Of a stretch of DNA of 64,000 bases, positions 39,928 to 49,611 are shown piece after piece. The stretch spans positions 92,465 to 156,464 of the forward strand of contig JABLUY010000060.1 in assembly GCA_013306675.1 (NCBI GenBank), written 5' to 3'. Made by a program: the position numbers and the translations under genes. Numbering within the stretch: position 1 is the first letter of the stretch; each line of letters starts with the position of its first letter. The notes beneath the pieces were generated by a model. The model had not been told where the DNA came from and did not search any database. It worked only from the letters and a program-made list of their open reading frames with translations. This DNA comes from Thraustochytrium sp. TN22. Lineage: Eukaryota; Sar; Bigyra; Thraustochytrida; Thraustochytriidae.

Positions 39928-42177
39928 CTATGAAGTCGGGGCGCGACGCAAGGAGGATGCGGTGGCCCTGCTACGCGCCTCGAGCGTGGCATGCATGGCG
40001 AGGGGCTGCACGAGGGCATCGATGCGCTGCACGAAGCGATGGCGACTTGGCAGCATGCTCTTGGAGAAGGCGATGCTGAGAGCGCGCAGGTGCGCAACGA
40101 TATCCTCAAGCGGCGTGGTGCGCAGCGGCGGCAGGCGCGGGTGCTGCGTGAGCAGACGCTTCCACTGTGCCGGCACAGAAGCCGCGCCGCGCGTCTGGAT
40201 GCGAGCGACCTGCGCCAGCGGTCCCAGCGCGGCATCGAGCTGGTCGTAGGCATCCTGGACGTCGGCGAGGTCACGGACACCCGGTGGTGCCTTCTTATTT
40301 GAGTGCTCGTGCCGCCAGTCGGACGCGATCTGTTGTTGTCTGGCGGGGCGAGCGCTCCCGCTTGCGGGCCCAAGTCCTCGACCCGTGGTCGCCATGCGCG
40401 CGAGAAGCGCGTCGAGGTCCTCGTCAGGCCTGGGGATGGCGTCACCGTTGGCCTCGGCAACAGCCGGCAGGCGGACAAGGTAGGGCGAATCATGGACATG
40501 CTCTCCGGCGAGCTTGACGTGGACGAGGATGCGGTCCGTGTCGAGCGGGACGACGAGATGGGCGACGCAGGTGGCGAGGTCCGGACCATCAATCCGCGCA
40601 ACACGTCCTGGCGAGTCCGGCGCGAGATCGACGGCAAATTGATCCTCAAAAGACACGGGATTCGACGGGTCCGCGGGTTGAACCGGGTTGAGATGGGCGT
40701 CGCGGCGTTGCATGGTGAACTGAACAACGTGCACGCCCTTCTCGCGCGAGGTCTGAATACGCAGGTCGTCGATGACGCAGTGCGAAGCGCTCACGGGGCC
40801 CGGGTCGACGCGAACGCGCAGCGGCGAGCCGTACACGGGAAACCCGCGGAAGCGTACGTGCAGGCGGTAATGCGCGGCCTGGCGCAGCAGAGGCTTGACA
40901 TGGAAGTCCATGCCCTTGTCGTGCAGGATGGTGGCGGCTTCGGCGAGGTCGAGGCCAAGCGCCTCGAGGGAGTTGCGGTGGCGAGCGGCTGCGGCGGCGG
41001 TCGCAGCGGCGCCGACGCGTTCCAGGCGCGCCGTGAGCCCACGCAGGATGGAGGGCGCGTCAGCCGGGAGGCGCTCGGGCAAGAGGCAGCGCAGCTGGAA
41101 GCGGGACGGCTCGCGCGCCGCCTGCACGACGTGCGGGCCGTCGAGCACGCAGGCAGTCGCCGTGGCGGCACGCTGGCCTGCAGCTTGGTTGAGGCTGTGC
41201 GCCAGCACGTGCGCCGCACAGTGCTGCGCAAGGCTGGTGGCGGACTTCCAGCGCACTGGGGCTGGTATGCGCTCGCTCGTCGCGAGCTGCGCAAGCCAGA
41301 GGACCAGGGCGTGCGCCCATGCGAAGGTGGCGCGGTCGTCGCGCGCCTTGATGCGAAGGCGTACCTCGGCGGCAGGGGGCTGGTCCGCCGGGCGGTGCAC
41401 CGGCTCGCAGGTGGTCAGGTGCACCTCGAGGCTGCCGTGCGGGTCGGGCCTTGCCAAGCGCACCTCGGAAGTGGCGGGCGCTGGGCGCCACAGAAAGAGC
41501 ACTGCGCCGCGCGCGGGCGCTGAGAGCTCCGCGAGCACGTCAGGCCCCAGGACCGCAAAGGTCTCCCGCCAGCGCTGCGAGAGCGGCGCGGAGTGCACAA
41601 AGAGGTAGCCGCACCACGGCACGGTGGCTGGGCGCGGCGGCCAGCTTACGGTGAGCCCAGCGCGCGCCGCCCTGACGCAGGTTGAGTCGGCGGCCTCCCT
41701 GGGGCCCGACTGCTCTTGCCGTTGGTGGTGTTGCTGTTGCTGCTGGGGCTGGGGCTGGGGCTGTAATGAGGAGGGCGGCTCGGGTGCCGGCGCCTGCGTG
41801 GGCTGGCGCAGCGGCGGGAGCAGGTCAGCGGGCGAGCGCGCGTCGTCGTCGGCCAGGTCGCGCAGCGAAGCCGCCCAGCTGGCCGCGAGCGCCTCGAGGT
41901 CGTCTGACTGCGCCGGCGGGCAGCGGAACTCCGCCACGTCGTCGCCCGGCGCGAAGACCACCGCAAAGGTCGGCTCGCCCGCGCGGTGGACCACCTGGCG
42001 CACGCGGCCACGGAAGAGCAGCGCCGCCCCGGCCGCCGCAGCCTCCTTGACCTCGAGCTCCCGCACGCGCGAGTGCAGCAGCCCGAAGCACCGCCTCCAT
42101 CGCTCGCGCCCGTCTGCGCCGCGCTCCAGCACGTCCAGCCACCCGCCGTCGCGCAGGTACGCCGGCCCGTCGCCCAT
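39928..42177 (-). CDS. Two-PH-domain protein with filamin-type Ig repeats
   Basis: The protein has 749 residues and starts at an ATG with A at -3 and G at +4. Two PH-like domains are seen: residues 9-112 (starts G-G-W-L-D-V-L, ends with a Trp-containing helix A-A-S-W-A-A-S-L) and 186-300 (starts W-C-G-Y-L-F-V, ends F-A-W-A-H-A-L-V-L-W). A Pro/Gln-rich linker (125-160) joins them. Residues about 340-460 and 465-573 are filamin/ABP280-like repeats: the first ends Y-R-L-H-V-R-F-R-G-F-P-V-Y-G-S-P-L-R-V-R-V, the second L-V-H-V-K-L-A-G-E-H-V-H-D-S-P-Y-L-V-R-L. The C-terminal tail is helical. PH domains bind phosphoinositides and filamin repeats bind actin-associated or receptor tails, so a membrane-cortex adaptor is likely. 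I know no named gene with exactly this order. Confidence 0.82.
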   Translation of the reverse strand: MGDGPAYLRDGGWLDVLERGADGRERWRRCFGLLHSRVRELEVKEAAAAGAALLFRGRVRQVVHRAGEPTFAVVFAPGDDVAEFRCPPAQSDDLEALAASWAASLRDLADDDARSPADLLPPLRQPTQAPAPEPPSSLQPQPQPQQQQQHHQRQEQSGPREAADSTCVRAARAGLTVSWPPRPATVPWCGYLFVHSAPLSQRWRETFAVLGPDVLAELSAPARGAVLFLWRPAPATSEVRLARPDPHGSLEVHLTTCEPVHRPADQPPAAEVRLRIKARDDRATFAWAHALVLWLAQLATSERIPAPVRWKSATSLAQHCAAHVLAHSLNQAAGQRAATATACVLDGPHVVQAAREPSRFQLRCLLPERLPADAPSILRGLTARLERVGAAATAAAAARHRNSLEALGLDLAEAATILHDKGMDFHVKPLLRQAAHYRLHVRFRGFPVYGSPLRVRVDPGPVSASHCVIDDLRIQTSREKGVHVVQFTMQRRDAHLNPVQPADPSNPVSFEDQFAVDLAPDSPGRVARIDGPDLATCVAHLVVPLDTDRILVHVKLAGEHVHDSPYLVRLPAVAEANGDAIPRPDEDLDALLARMATTGRGLGPASGSARPARQQQIASDWRHEHSNKKAPPGVRDLADVQDAYDQLDAALGPLAQVARIQTRGAASVPAQWKRLLTQHPRLPPLRTTPLEDIVAHLRALSIAFSKSMLPSRHRFVQRIDALVQPLAMHATLEARSRATASSLRRAPTS

Positions 42178-42256
42178 CGTGGAGATGTGCTGCTGGCGCC
42201 GCCGATTTTGCCATCATCTGAGAGACATCAGGCATACCAGCCGACCGGACGGGAGA

Positions 42257-42289
42257 AGTATTATACACCGTATTATACTATCGTACAAA
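42257..42289 (-). promoter_or_regulatory. AT-rich patch, possible core promoter of the PH/filamin gene
   Basis: Two near-copies of GTATTATAC spaced by 12 bp stand alone in a GC-rich spacer, 80-112 bp upstream of the ATG at 42177. On the coding strand they read GTATAATAC, similar to a TATA element. No transcript evidence is available. Confidence 0.3.
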
Positions 42290-43197
42290 CGTTCTGACGA
42301 CTCCGAGTCGGACCGCGCGGCCGCAGACCGCGGTGACGTGCAGCGTCACGGTCGCCGACTTGAACGACTTCGAGGGCCCCGCGGCGCCCCGCGGCGGCCG
42401 GTGGCGCCGGGCTACTAGCCCAGCCTCAGGCTGGGCTGCCTGGCTGGCCGAAGCCACCGTGATCATGAGATTTACGCTCGAGCACCGCCGGGCCAGTGCA
42501 CTGTGCCTGCTGCAGCACACTCTTTCGGGCTACCATCCTGCCGACCAGCTGGCCGTGCTGGACCAGCGGCAGGGTCCCTGACTCCCGGCGCTGCCAGAGT
42601 CAGGCGGGACGCGCGCCTGGCGCCGGGCCGGAGCCCAGCGTGAGCACGTGGCACGCCATGCAGCATGATGCAGGCCGCCCGCGTGCTCGCGTCAGCCGGG
42701 TCAAGCCTGCTCGAGCGTGGGCTGCTCGCTCACAGGCTGGAGCTCTCTCACCGTCAAGCCAGAGCTGAGCGCGGGCGAGCAGCGCGCCCAGCGTGCCACT
42801 GCAGCCACTGCAGCCACTGCAGCCGCCTCCGCGCGCGCGCTGCTGCCGCTGCTGCGCGCTGCTGCGTGCTGCCTCCGGTTCCAGCGGCCAACCTGAGCAG
42901 CCTACGCTGCGGCCGTCTCCCCATCTCAAGCTTGCCCGCACCGGGAGCCTCGAGCCTCGCGCCGCCCGCCGGCCTCGCCGGCCTGCCAGTGGCCGCCTTG
43001 TGGCAGCCAGGTCGCCCGCGCCGCGGCGGCAGCCGGCGTCCGACTGCAGCGCGTGCACGGTGTGCCGGCGCGCGCCCGCGGCCACGGCCCGCCCGCCCCC
43101 GCCCCCGCCTGGCGAGGCGAGCATGATGGCTGATGCTGCTGCTGCCTTGGCGCGCGTGCACCTGGCCGCGCGCGCGCGCTGCTGCAGACCTTGATCG

Positions 43198-43260
43198 CGG
43201 CGGCGGCGGCGGCGGCGGCGGCGGGGCGGCGGCAGCGGGGGCGGCGGCGCGGGCGGCGGC
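43198..43260. repeat. GGC-rich tract
   Basis: An imperfect (GGC)n tract lies in the divergent spacer about 640 bp upstream of the exchanger ATG. Similar tracts lie upstream of the saposin-like and ankyrin genes. Confidence 0.85.
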
Positions 43261-43894
43261 GCGCGCGCGCTCGTTCCTGCGGCGGCGGCGGCCCGCGGCG
43301 GGCGGGATCGCGGCGCGGCAGGCAGAGACAGGCAGCTTGCGCGGCGGAGAGGGCGGCGGCCTGCGGCGCGCGTGCAGGCTCGGCGCGGCGCGGCGCGGCG
43401 GCGGAGGCCGACGCGACTGCGTGAGGTGCGGCAACGCGGCGGCGCGGCAGCGGCAGCGGCAGCGGCAGCGGCGGCGCGGAGCGCGGAGGCGCGGGCAGCG
43501 GCTCAGCGCGCGCGGGGCACGCCAAGGCGACGAACGAGCGGGGGAAGGAGGGAGAGCGCGAGGGAAAGAAGGGGTGCGTGCTGCCTGCACGTACACACGC
43601 CAAAAGCGCGCGCGCGTGGTGGTAGTCCGCGCGAGCCAGCACGGCGCGGCGCAGCGCGGCGTACGGTTGATCTGTGAAGCAGGCGGAGGGGGTTGCCAGT
43701 GGCAGCCGTGAAATAGCTGGCTGTAGGCAGGGACGGAAGCTCTGACTGACGGTGAGAGGTGGGGCACGAGCCTGCCTCCCCGCACGAACAGCGAGGGAGC
43801 GAGCGAGGGTGCGAGCGAGGGTGCGAGCTTGCGTGGCTCGTAGGGCAGCAGACCTCTGACGCGCCGAGGCCTGTCAACGAGGCCAGCAAAGAAG

Positions 43895-45991
43895 ATGGCA
43901 GCCCGGAGGGTCATCACGCTGCCGCGGCGGTATCGCTATCTGGCGCCCGCGCTGCGCGATGGCGAAGCTGGGCTGGAGCGCGTGCGCGAGGCCTCGATGC
44001 GTATGACGCGCGCACAGATCGTGGGCAAGGTCATGATGGTCGCCGGCGGCGCCCTCGTGGGCATGGCGTTGCTTTCGCTCACGGGCGCGGGCGAGCGGCA
44101 CGCCGAGACCGTGGCGGCCGGCGGTCGCATGTTGCAGGACGATCCGGAATGCGTCACGTACTTCTCGCCGTTCCGCGATGGCACGATCCAGACCAAGGGA
44201 GTGGCCCTTTGTGAGGGCCACTACGGCTGGTTGTGGCTCTGCGTGCTGCTCATGATGTACATGTTCTGGACGCTGGCCATCGTGGTGGACGAGGACTTCG
44301 TGAGCATCTTGGACTTTGTCGTCAAGACACTGGACATTGACGAGGACGTGGCCGGCGCCACCTTTATGGCAGCGGGTGGCTCGGCACCGGAGTTCTTCAC
44401 CTCTCTCATTTCGGTTTTTGAGCTCACCGGGACGGGTTTCGGCACCATCGTGGGCAGTGCCATTTTCAATATCCTCTTTGTCATCGCGGCGTGCGCATAC
44501 TTTGCGCGGCCGCGCGAGGAGGTGATGCTGCGCCGGGAGGGCAAGAAGCCGATGAACGCACCCTGGCCCTGGGAGCCCTTGCCGCTCTCGTGGTGGCCGC
44601 TGCTACGCGACTCGGTCTCGTACGTGCTCGGCCTGATCGTGCTGGCGCTCTTCTACTTTTGCTTTACAGAGGGCCTCACGCCGGGGACCTGCAATTTCAC
44701 GCAGGGCGGTTACATCATGTGGTATGAGTCCTTTTTCCTCTTTTGCATGTACGTGGCGTACTGCTTCCTCATGGTGGTCCAGAACCCAATCAAGCGCTTC
44801 ATCCAGTTGCACCTGCCCTTCATCGTTCCCATCAAGCAGCGCGGCGAAGTGCTGGCGCTGGCGGCTGCGGAGACGGGGGCGGAGACGGGCGCGGTGGGCG
44901 CGGACGATGGCGATGATGAGGACGACGTCGAAATTGGCCGGCCTTCGCGGACCGAGCCCAAGACCATCATGACCACGGCCAAGCTCAAGGGCAATCAGTC
45001 AGAGCAGAGCCGTCGCGACCTGCCAATCAACCCGGACGAGGTCAAGGCGACCAGGCAGGCCAGCGCCCAAAGCCTCGCCTCGAGCAACCGCACCCTAGTT
45101 GGCACGCCTTCGCTCAAGAACCTGCGCTGGTCCAGCGTGCGCTCCATGCGCGGCACGCGCTCTCACAAGGGCTCCGTCGCCTCCGGCACGCGCTCTCACG
45201 AGGGCTCCGTCGTAGGCTCGCCTAACGCCAGCAAGGACGGGAGCTCTCGGAGCGTGTTCGAGAAGCAGCTTGATGAGGAGGAGAAGGAGATGGCGGAGAG
45301 CTTTGAGGATGAGGAGCCCGAGCTCGAGGTCGTGGCGCCAAGCATGCGGCCTTCGGGCTGGATGAGCCTTGAGGCACGGAACGAGGAGGGCGACCCCATT
45401 CCGCTGTACATCGTCATCGGCAACAACATCTTGTACATCCTCGTGCAGCCGGTTCTCCTGGCCAACTTCACCGTCTACTTTCACTACGACAACCTCGGCA
45501 AGATCAAGCGCTTCCGCATGCTCGCCATTGTCTACGGCTTCATCATGTCGCTCATCTGGATCGCTATCTTCACCTGGCTCATGGTCTACTCTGCTGAGAC
45601 GCTCGCAGGCACTATTGGCATGCCGGATACCGTGCTCGGCTTTACCATCCTCGCCGCTGGCACCAGCGTGCCGGACTTGCTTTCCTCGGTCTTCGTGAGC
45701 CGTCTCGGCTACGGCGACATGGCCGTCTCGAGCAGCATCGGCAGCAACATCTTCGACATTCTCGTTGGTCTCCCCATCCCCTGGCTCATCAGCATTGCCA
45801 GCACCGGCAACCCGCTTCCCGTTACCACGGGCGCCGTCGCCTTCTCGCTTGGGGTCATCATCATGATGATCATCTTCCTCATCATCATCATTATCTGGCA
45901 GGACTGGAAGCTCACTATGTCAGGCGCCTACGCGATGATGGTGCTCTACTTTGTCTTCCTCGTCGCCATCATCTTGGCTGAGGTTTTGTGA
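43895..45991 (+). CDS. K+-dependent Na+/Ca2+ exchanger (NCKX/SLC24 type)
   Basis: The protein has 698 residues; the start is an ATG in the context AAGATGG. A hydrophobic segment (44-64) is followed by an extracellular stretch and a first membrane bundle: 112-131, then the alpha-1 repeat with A-G-G-S-A-P-E-F-F-T-S (160-170) and G-S-A-I-F-N-I-L (187-194). A cytosolic loop (about 300-505), acidic and Ser-rich, separates it from the second bundle, with A-A-G-T-S-V-P-D-L-L-S-S (alpha-2, about 587-598) and G-S-N-I-F-D-I-L-V-G-L-P. The alpha-repeat Glu and Asp (P-E-F in alpha-1, P-D-L in alpha-2) are those that coordinate Ca2+ in the family, and the wording is closer to NCKX than to NCX. It should extrude Ca2+ using Na+ and K+ gradients. 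The C-terminus is a membrane helix. It converges with the catalase gene. Confidence 0.92.
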   Translation: MAARRVITLPRRYRYLAPALRDGEAGLERVREASMRMTRAQIVGKVMMVAGGALVGMALLSLTGAGERHAETVAAGGRMLQDDPECVTYFSPFRDGTIQTKGVALCEGHYGWLWLCVLLMMYMFWTLAIVVDEDFVSILDFVVKTLDIDEDVAGATFMAAGGSAPEFFTSLISVFELTGTGFGTIVGSAIFNILFVIAACAYFARPREEVMLRREGKKPMNAPWPWEPLPLSWWPLLRDSVSYVLGLIVLALFYFCFTEGLTPGTCNFTQGGYIMWYESFFLFCMYVAYCFLMVVQNPIKRFIQLHLPFIVPIKQRGEVLALAAAETGAETGAVGADDGDDEDDVEIGRPSRTEPKTIMTTAKLKGNQSEQSRRDLPINPDEVKATRQASAQSLASSNRTLVGTPSLKNLRWSSVRSMRGTRSHKGSVASGTRSHEGSVVGSPNASKDGSSRSVFEKQLDEEEKEMAESFEDEEPELEVVAPSMRPSGWMSLEARNEEGDPIPLYIVIGNNILYILVQPVLLANFTVYFHYDNLGKIKRFRMLAIVYGFIMSLIWIAIFTWLMVYSAETLAGTIGMPDTVLGFTILAAGTSVPDLLSSVFVSRLGYGDMAVSSSIGSNIFDILVGLPIPWLISIASTGNPLPVTTGAVAFSLGVIIMMIIFLIIIIIWQDWKLTMSGAYAMMVLYFVFLVAIILAEVL
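45151..45216 (+). repeat. 33-bp tandem repeat in the exchanger loop
   Basis: Two in-frame units encode G-T-R-S-H-[KE]-G-S-V, in the cytosolic loop. Each unit carries Ser/Thr near basic residues and could be a phosphorylation site. Confidence 0.85.
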
Positions 45992-46481
45992 TGATGAGTC
46001 AACATGGCCTTTGACGCTTTCGAATGAGAAGTAACGATGATCACTGATGCCTTCCCCCCCCCTCCCAAATGATGTGTCACGCGCCGCACGTGCGCGAGCG
46101 CGAGCGCGAAAGCGCACGATCTGGCACCGGCTTGGACTCCAAAGAGCCCTCTTTTTTTCGAATGAGCAATCCGGCTCGACTTGAGTCGTTGCCTCGTACT
46201 TGCGATGGTGCAATCAATACCTTAGTGCCTGGGCCTTGGTCCCAGTGCACGCGTGGACAATAGTGTCTTGTCTGGCCACGACATCGCAGATGGTTGTTTC
46301 TGTGTATCTCGCAAGATGGTGTGTCTTTCCAAAAAAGGTTGCGAGCGTGTTGGTGCCCTACTCATGCCCCCCCCAAAGCCAGGACGGTCGATGATCTACA
46401 ATGCATGACTTATTTCCATTTCGCTGGCTCTTGAGTCCCTCGACGGACGACCATGCGTGTTTGTGGATTTTTTTTTTAAAG
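45992..46481. other. Convergent 3' spacer
   Basis: The 3' flanks of the exchanger and catalase genes meet here. The region has a lower GC content than the genes, C homopolymers near 46052-46068 and 46366-46373, and a T run near 46469-46477 just past the catalase stop. I see no gene. Confidence 0.7.
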
Positions 46482-47981
46482 TTAGACCTTGCCGGGCTGG
46501 AACTCGAGCTCCGGGCCCTTGACGCCCTCCATCGCCTTGGAGAGACGGTCCGCAAACTTCTCGTCCACGCGGCGAAAGTGGCCGAGCTGGCGGTCGATGG
46601 TCTTCTTGTTGCAGGTGCCAAGGCTGCCGGCGATGTTGTTGATGAGGCGCTCCATGGCGTCGTCGTCGAGGATGTCGAGGAACATCTTGGGCTGGTCGTA
46701 GACGTCGTCCTCGGTGCCCCAGTCGCTGCGCTGGATCTCGCCCTCCACGCGCCAGGTGGGCTCCGGATGCGCGCCCTCCTTCACCTTGGGGTGCGGCTGG
46801 CTGGTACGGTAGTAGTTGATGCGCGCGCCGTAGTTGCCGTCGACGCGCATGGCGCCGTCGCGGTAGGGAGAGTTGACCTCAGAGTTCTTGGGCTTGTTGA
46901 TGGGAATGGAGTTGTGGTTGACGCCGAGGCGGTGGCGGTGAGCGTCGGCGTAGGCGAAGGCGCGGGCCTGCAGCATGGGGTCCGGGGAGAGCCCAATGCC
47001 CGGGACGACCTGGTGCGGCGCGAAGGCAGACTGCTCGACCTCGGCGAAGTAGTTCTCCGGGTTGCGGTTGAGCTCCATGACGCCAACCTTGTGAAGAGGG
47101 AAGTCCTTGTGCGGCCAGACCTTGGTCAGGTCGAAGGGGTTCCACTTGAAGTTCTTGGCCTCCTCGTCGGTCATGGTCTGAATGTACATGGTCCAGCGAG
47201 GGAAGTTGCCGTCCTCGATGGCCATGTAGAGGTCCTTGGTGGCCCAGCGCGGCTCGACGCCCTCGAGCTTGGGCCACTGCTCCTCGGTAAAGAACTTGCG
47301 GCCCTGCTCCGACTTGAAGTGGAACTTGCACCACACGCGCTCGCCCTTGTCGTTGATGAGGCTGAAGGTGTGCGAGCCGTAGCCGTGCGCGTGGCGCCAG
47401 CCCATGGGCGCGCCCATGTCGCCCATGAGGTAGAGCACCTGGTGCAGGCTCTCCGGGGAGTGGCTCCAAAAGTCCCACCACATGGCGTCCTGCCGCCAGT
47501 ACTTCTCCGGGTGCTCCTTCTGGCTGTGGATGAAGTCGATGAAGCGCGAGGGGTCGCGCACGAAGAAGATGGGCGTAAAGTTGCCCACCATGGACCACAC
47601 GCCCTCCTCCGTGTCGAAGTTCACCGCAAAGCCGCGCACGTCGCGGTAGATGTCACCGCCGCCCTTGCTCCGCGCCACCGTCGAGAACCGCGCGAAGATG
47701 GGAGTCTCCTTGCCCACCTCGCCCAGGAACTTGGCGCACGTCAGGTGCGACACATCGTCCGTCACCGTGAAGGTGCCGTGCGCGCCCGCGCCCACCGCGT
47801 GCACCACGCGCTCCGGGATGCGCTCGCGGTTGAAGTGCGCGTTCTTCTCGATCAGCGCGAAGTCCTGCAGCAGGAGCGGGCCATACTTGCCCGCCGACTG
47901 CGAGTACTGGTCCGCCGGCAGCGGCGTGCCCACGTCGTTCGTCAGCACCTTCTGGTTCTCCGCCTCGCCGTCGAAGCCCAT
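46482..47981 (-). CDS. Haem catalase (small-subunit type)
   Basis: The protein has 499 residues. The frame is open further upstream to 48191, but that end is a TTG and there is no ATG before 47981, which has A at -3 and begins the usual catalase N-terminus (K-V-L-T-N-D-V-G-T-P). It converts H2O2 to water and oxygen. Landmarks: distal His61 in R-V-V-H-A-V-G-A-G-A-H-G, Asn134 in V-G-N-F-T-P-I-F-F, and haem-ligand Tyr344 in A-F-A-Y-A-D-A-H-R-H-R-L-G. Substitutions in normally firm motifs are A-G-A-F-G to A-G-A-H-G, R-D-P-R-G-F-A to R-D-V-R-G-F-A, and G-N-N to G-N-F. The active-site residues themselves are kept. The C-terminus (Q-P-G-K-V) is not a PTS1 signal, so the location is unclear. Confidence 0.95.
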   Translation of the reverse strand: MGFDGEAENQKVLTNDVGTPLPADQYSQSAGKYGPLLLQDFALIEKNAHFNRERIPERVVHAVGAGAHGTFTVTDDVSHLTCAKFLGEVGKETPIFARFSTVARSKGGGDIYRDVRGFAVNFDTEEGVWSMVGNFTPIFFVRDPSRFIDFIHSQKEHPEKYWRQDAMWWDFWSHSPESLHQVLYLMGDMGAPMGWRHAHGYGSHTFSLINDKGERVWCKFHFKSEQGRKFFTEEQWPKLEGVEPRWATKDLYMAIEDGNFPRWTMYIQTMTDEEAKNFKWNPFDLTKVWPHKDFPLHKVGVMELNRNPENYFAEVEQSAFAPHQVVPGIGLSPDPMLQARAFAYADAHRHRLGVNHNSIPINKPKNSEVNSPYRDGAMRVDGNYGARINYYRTSQPHPKVKEGAHPEPTWRVEGEIQRSDWGTEDDVYDQPKMFLDILDDDAMERLINNIAGSLGTCNKKTIDRQLGHFRRVDEKFADRLSKAMEGVKGPELEFQPGKV

Positions 47982-48265
47982 CTTGGTCTCTCGCTGGCTA
48001 GATGGCCAGGCCGGTCGCTCCTTGTGCGTGATCTCTTGCTCTTGCTCCGCGTGGTCGATTCGAGTCTGCCGCGCTCTGCCGCCCCAGAATAGCCGCTGGT
48101 GCTCCCTTCGCGCTCCTGACGCACAGCCTGGCTGGTCTCCCTCATCAAAAGGTCCGCTGTGCGCCTCCGCATCATGCGTTCTTCCTCCCAAGTGCGTTCA
48201 ACCTGGCAACCGCGGTCGAGCCTGCAGCCAGATCAACACCTCGATGCTCGAACACGAGAAGTTCT

Positions 48266-48285
48266 CTAGGCTAGCCTAGGCTAGC
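48266..48285. promoter_or_regulatory. CTAG-rich patch upstream of catalase
   Basis: The run TCTAGGCTAGCCTAGGCTAG is a partly palindromic CTAG cluster. Comparable clusters lie upstream of the Tra1, ankyrin and acidic-protein genes. A role as an initiator or factor site is a guess. Confidence 0.25.
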
Positions 48286-49561
48286 AGTGAGCAGCAGCCT
48301 GGCAGCCAGGCAGCAGCACAGTTCCGCAGAGCCGCTGTGCGTCGCCTACGGGTCCGGGTCGAGGGACGACGGCCCGACCGGCTCGGCCTGATCCTTCCAC
48401 TCCAGCCTCCCCAGCCGCAGCGGCGAGTGCCAGAGGCGGCTGGGCGGAAGGTCTCGTGGGCGCGGCGGAGGCGTGATGGCCGTGGCTGCAGTGGGCGGGC
48501 CGGCCGTCACCGCCGCGCAAGAGCCGCCTGCGAGACTGCGGCCGACCTGCGCCTCGCCGGGACAGCCGCGCTCCGTCCCGAAGCGCAGCCTCCCTCCCGA
48601 GTCACTCGGCCTTGCAGTGGTGGGAAGGGCAGTGCCAGAGCTCTACTAGTAACTTAGGCCTTAGAGTCACGGTGGTCGTCGCCTCAAGGCTCACGGTCAG
48701 GCAGGCTGGCAGCCAGCCCAAAAGGCCCGGCGCGGGCCCAGCTTGCGGCCAGGCACGGCAGCGAGGCGCTGGCTCAGCCTGGCTCAAGTTCAAGTTGTGG
48801 CCGCCGTGGCGTGGCGGCGGGAATCTTTTCGTTGCCCAAAGCGCCACAGGGAGTCAAGCAGCCACAGCGACGTGTGATCATGCCTGCGCGCCTGGCCCAG
48901 CTCCCGATGATGCTCTCAGCCTCATCGGGCGAACTGCATTGCTGCGAGAACTGCGCTGCTGCGAGAAAAAGGCCGCAGGGCCGCGCCGGGCGAGGTGCTG
49001 AGCGGCTCAGTCCACGGCGGGCAAGAATGCTGGCGCAGCTCGAGCGACGACTTGCCAGCGGCAAGAAGGCCTTGCGCGGCTCGAGCCTCGAGCCTCGAGC
49101 GACGACTTGGCAGTGGCCATTGTTGAGCACCCCAGGGCGCTCTCTCAGCCGTGGTGGATAATGTATGACGCCGGATGGCGACCACGAACCGCGATGGGTC
49201 TGCTTGTGCCTGAGCGGCCATGGCGGGCCGGCCGGCCTTTACTGTGTTTCAACAAATTCAAGTTCAAGTTGGGCTCCGAGCTGAGCCCAGCCCGCCGGCG
49301 GCCGCGGCCCGACTGCACTCGTCAAGTTCGACCGCGGACCGGATGCGCAGTGGCACTACTCCGAGTCTGCCATGGCAGTGCAAAGCGGGGCATCATGATG
49401 TGGTGGCGACCGGCGAGACCGAGCGCCGCTCAGCCGCGGTCCGCTGCGCCGGCAGCTGGCCCGGCACCTCTCGCACCATCTCGCTCTCGTGGTGGTCGCC
49501 CGCCCAGCCCAGCCTCCTTGGCCGGGCTTGGCCGGGCTTGGCCGCGACGAAGCGCGACGAA

Positions 49562-49611
49562 CTGCACTGCACCAGCACTGCACTGCACCAGCACTGCACT
49601 GCACTGCACTT
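49562..49611. repeat. Short tandem CACTGCAC-type repeat
   Basis: Three imperfect units built from CAGCACTGCACTGCAC lie upstream of the ABC transporter start. Confidence 0.85.

Larger units (their letters stand above)
42178..43894. other. Divergent promoter spacer, extremely GC-rich
   Basis: This spacer lies between the start of the PH/filamin gene (-) and the start of the exchanger gene (+), so it should hold both promoters. It contains a single AT-rich patch (42257-42289), a short GCAGCCACT tandem (about 42801-42826), a GGC tract (43198-43260) and long GC-only runs. Several frames over 100 codons occur on both strands, but they are Arg/Ala/Pro-rich, mutually overlapping and without any recognisable domain. 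I do not accept them as genes. Confidence 0.7.

Noticed and set aside
42754-43917. Minus-strand frame of 387 codons in the divergent spacer
   Set aside because: It is almost only Arg, Ala, Pro and Ser, overlaps the exchanger start, and has no domain. GC-rich DNA without stops explains it.
47982-48191. N-terminal extension of catalase by 70 residues
   Set aside because: The extension starts at a TTG, contains no ATG and has neither homology to catalases nor a targeting signal. The first ATG at 47981 matches the usual catalase start.
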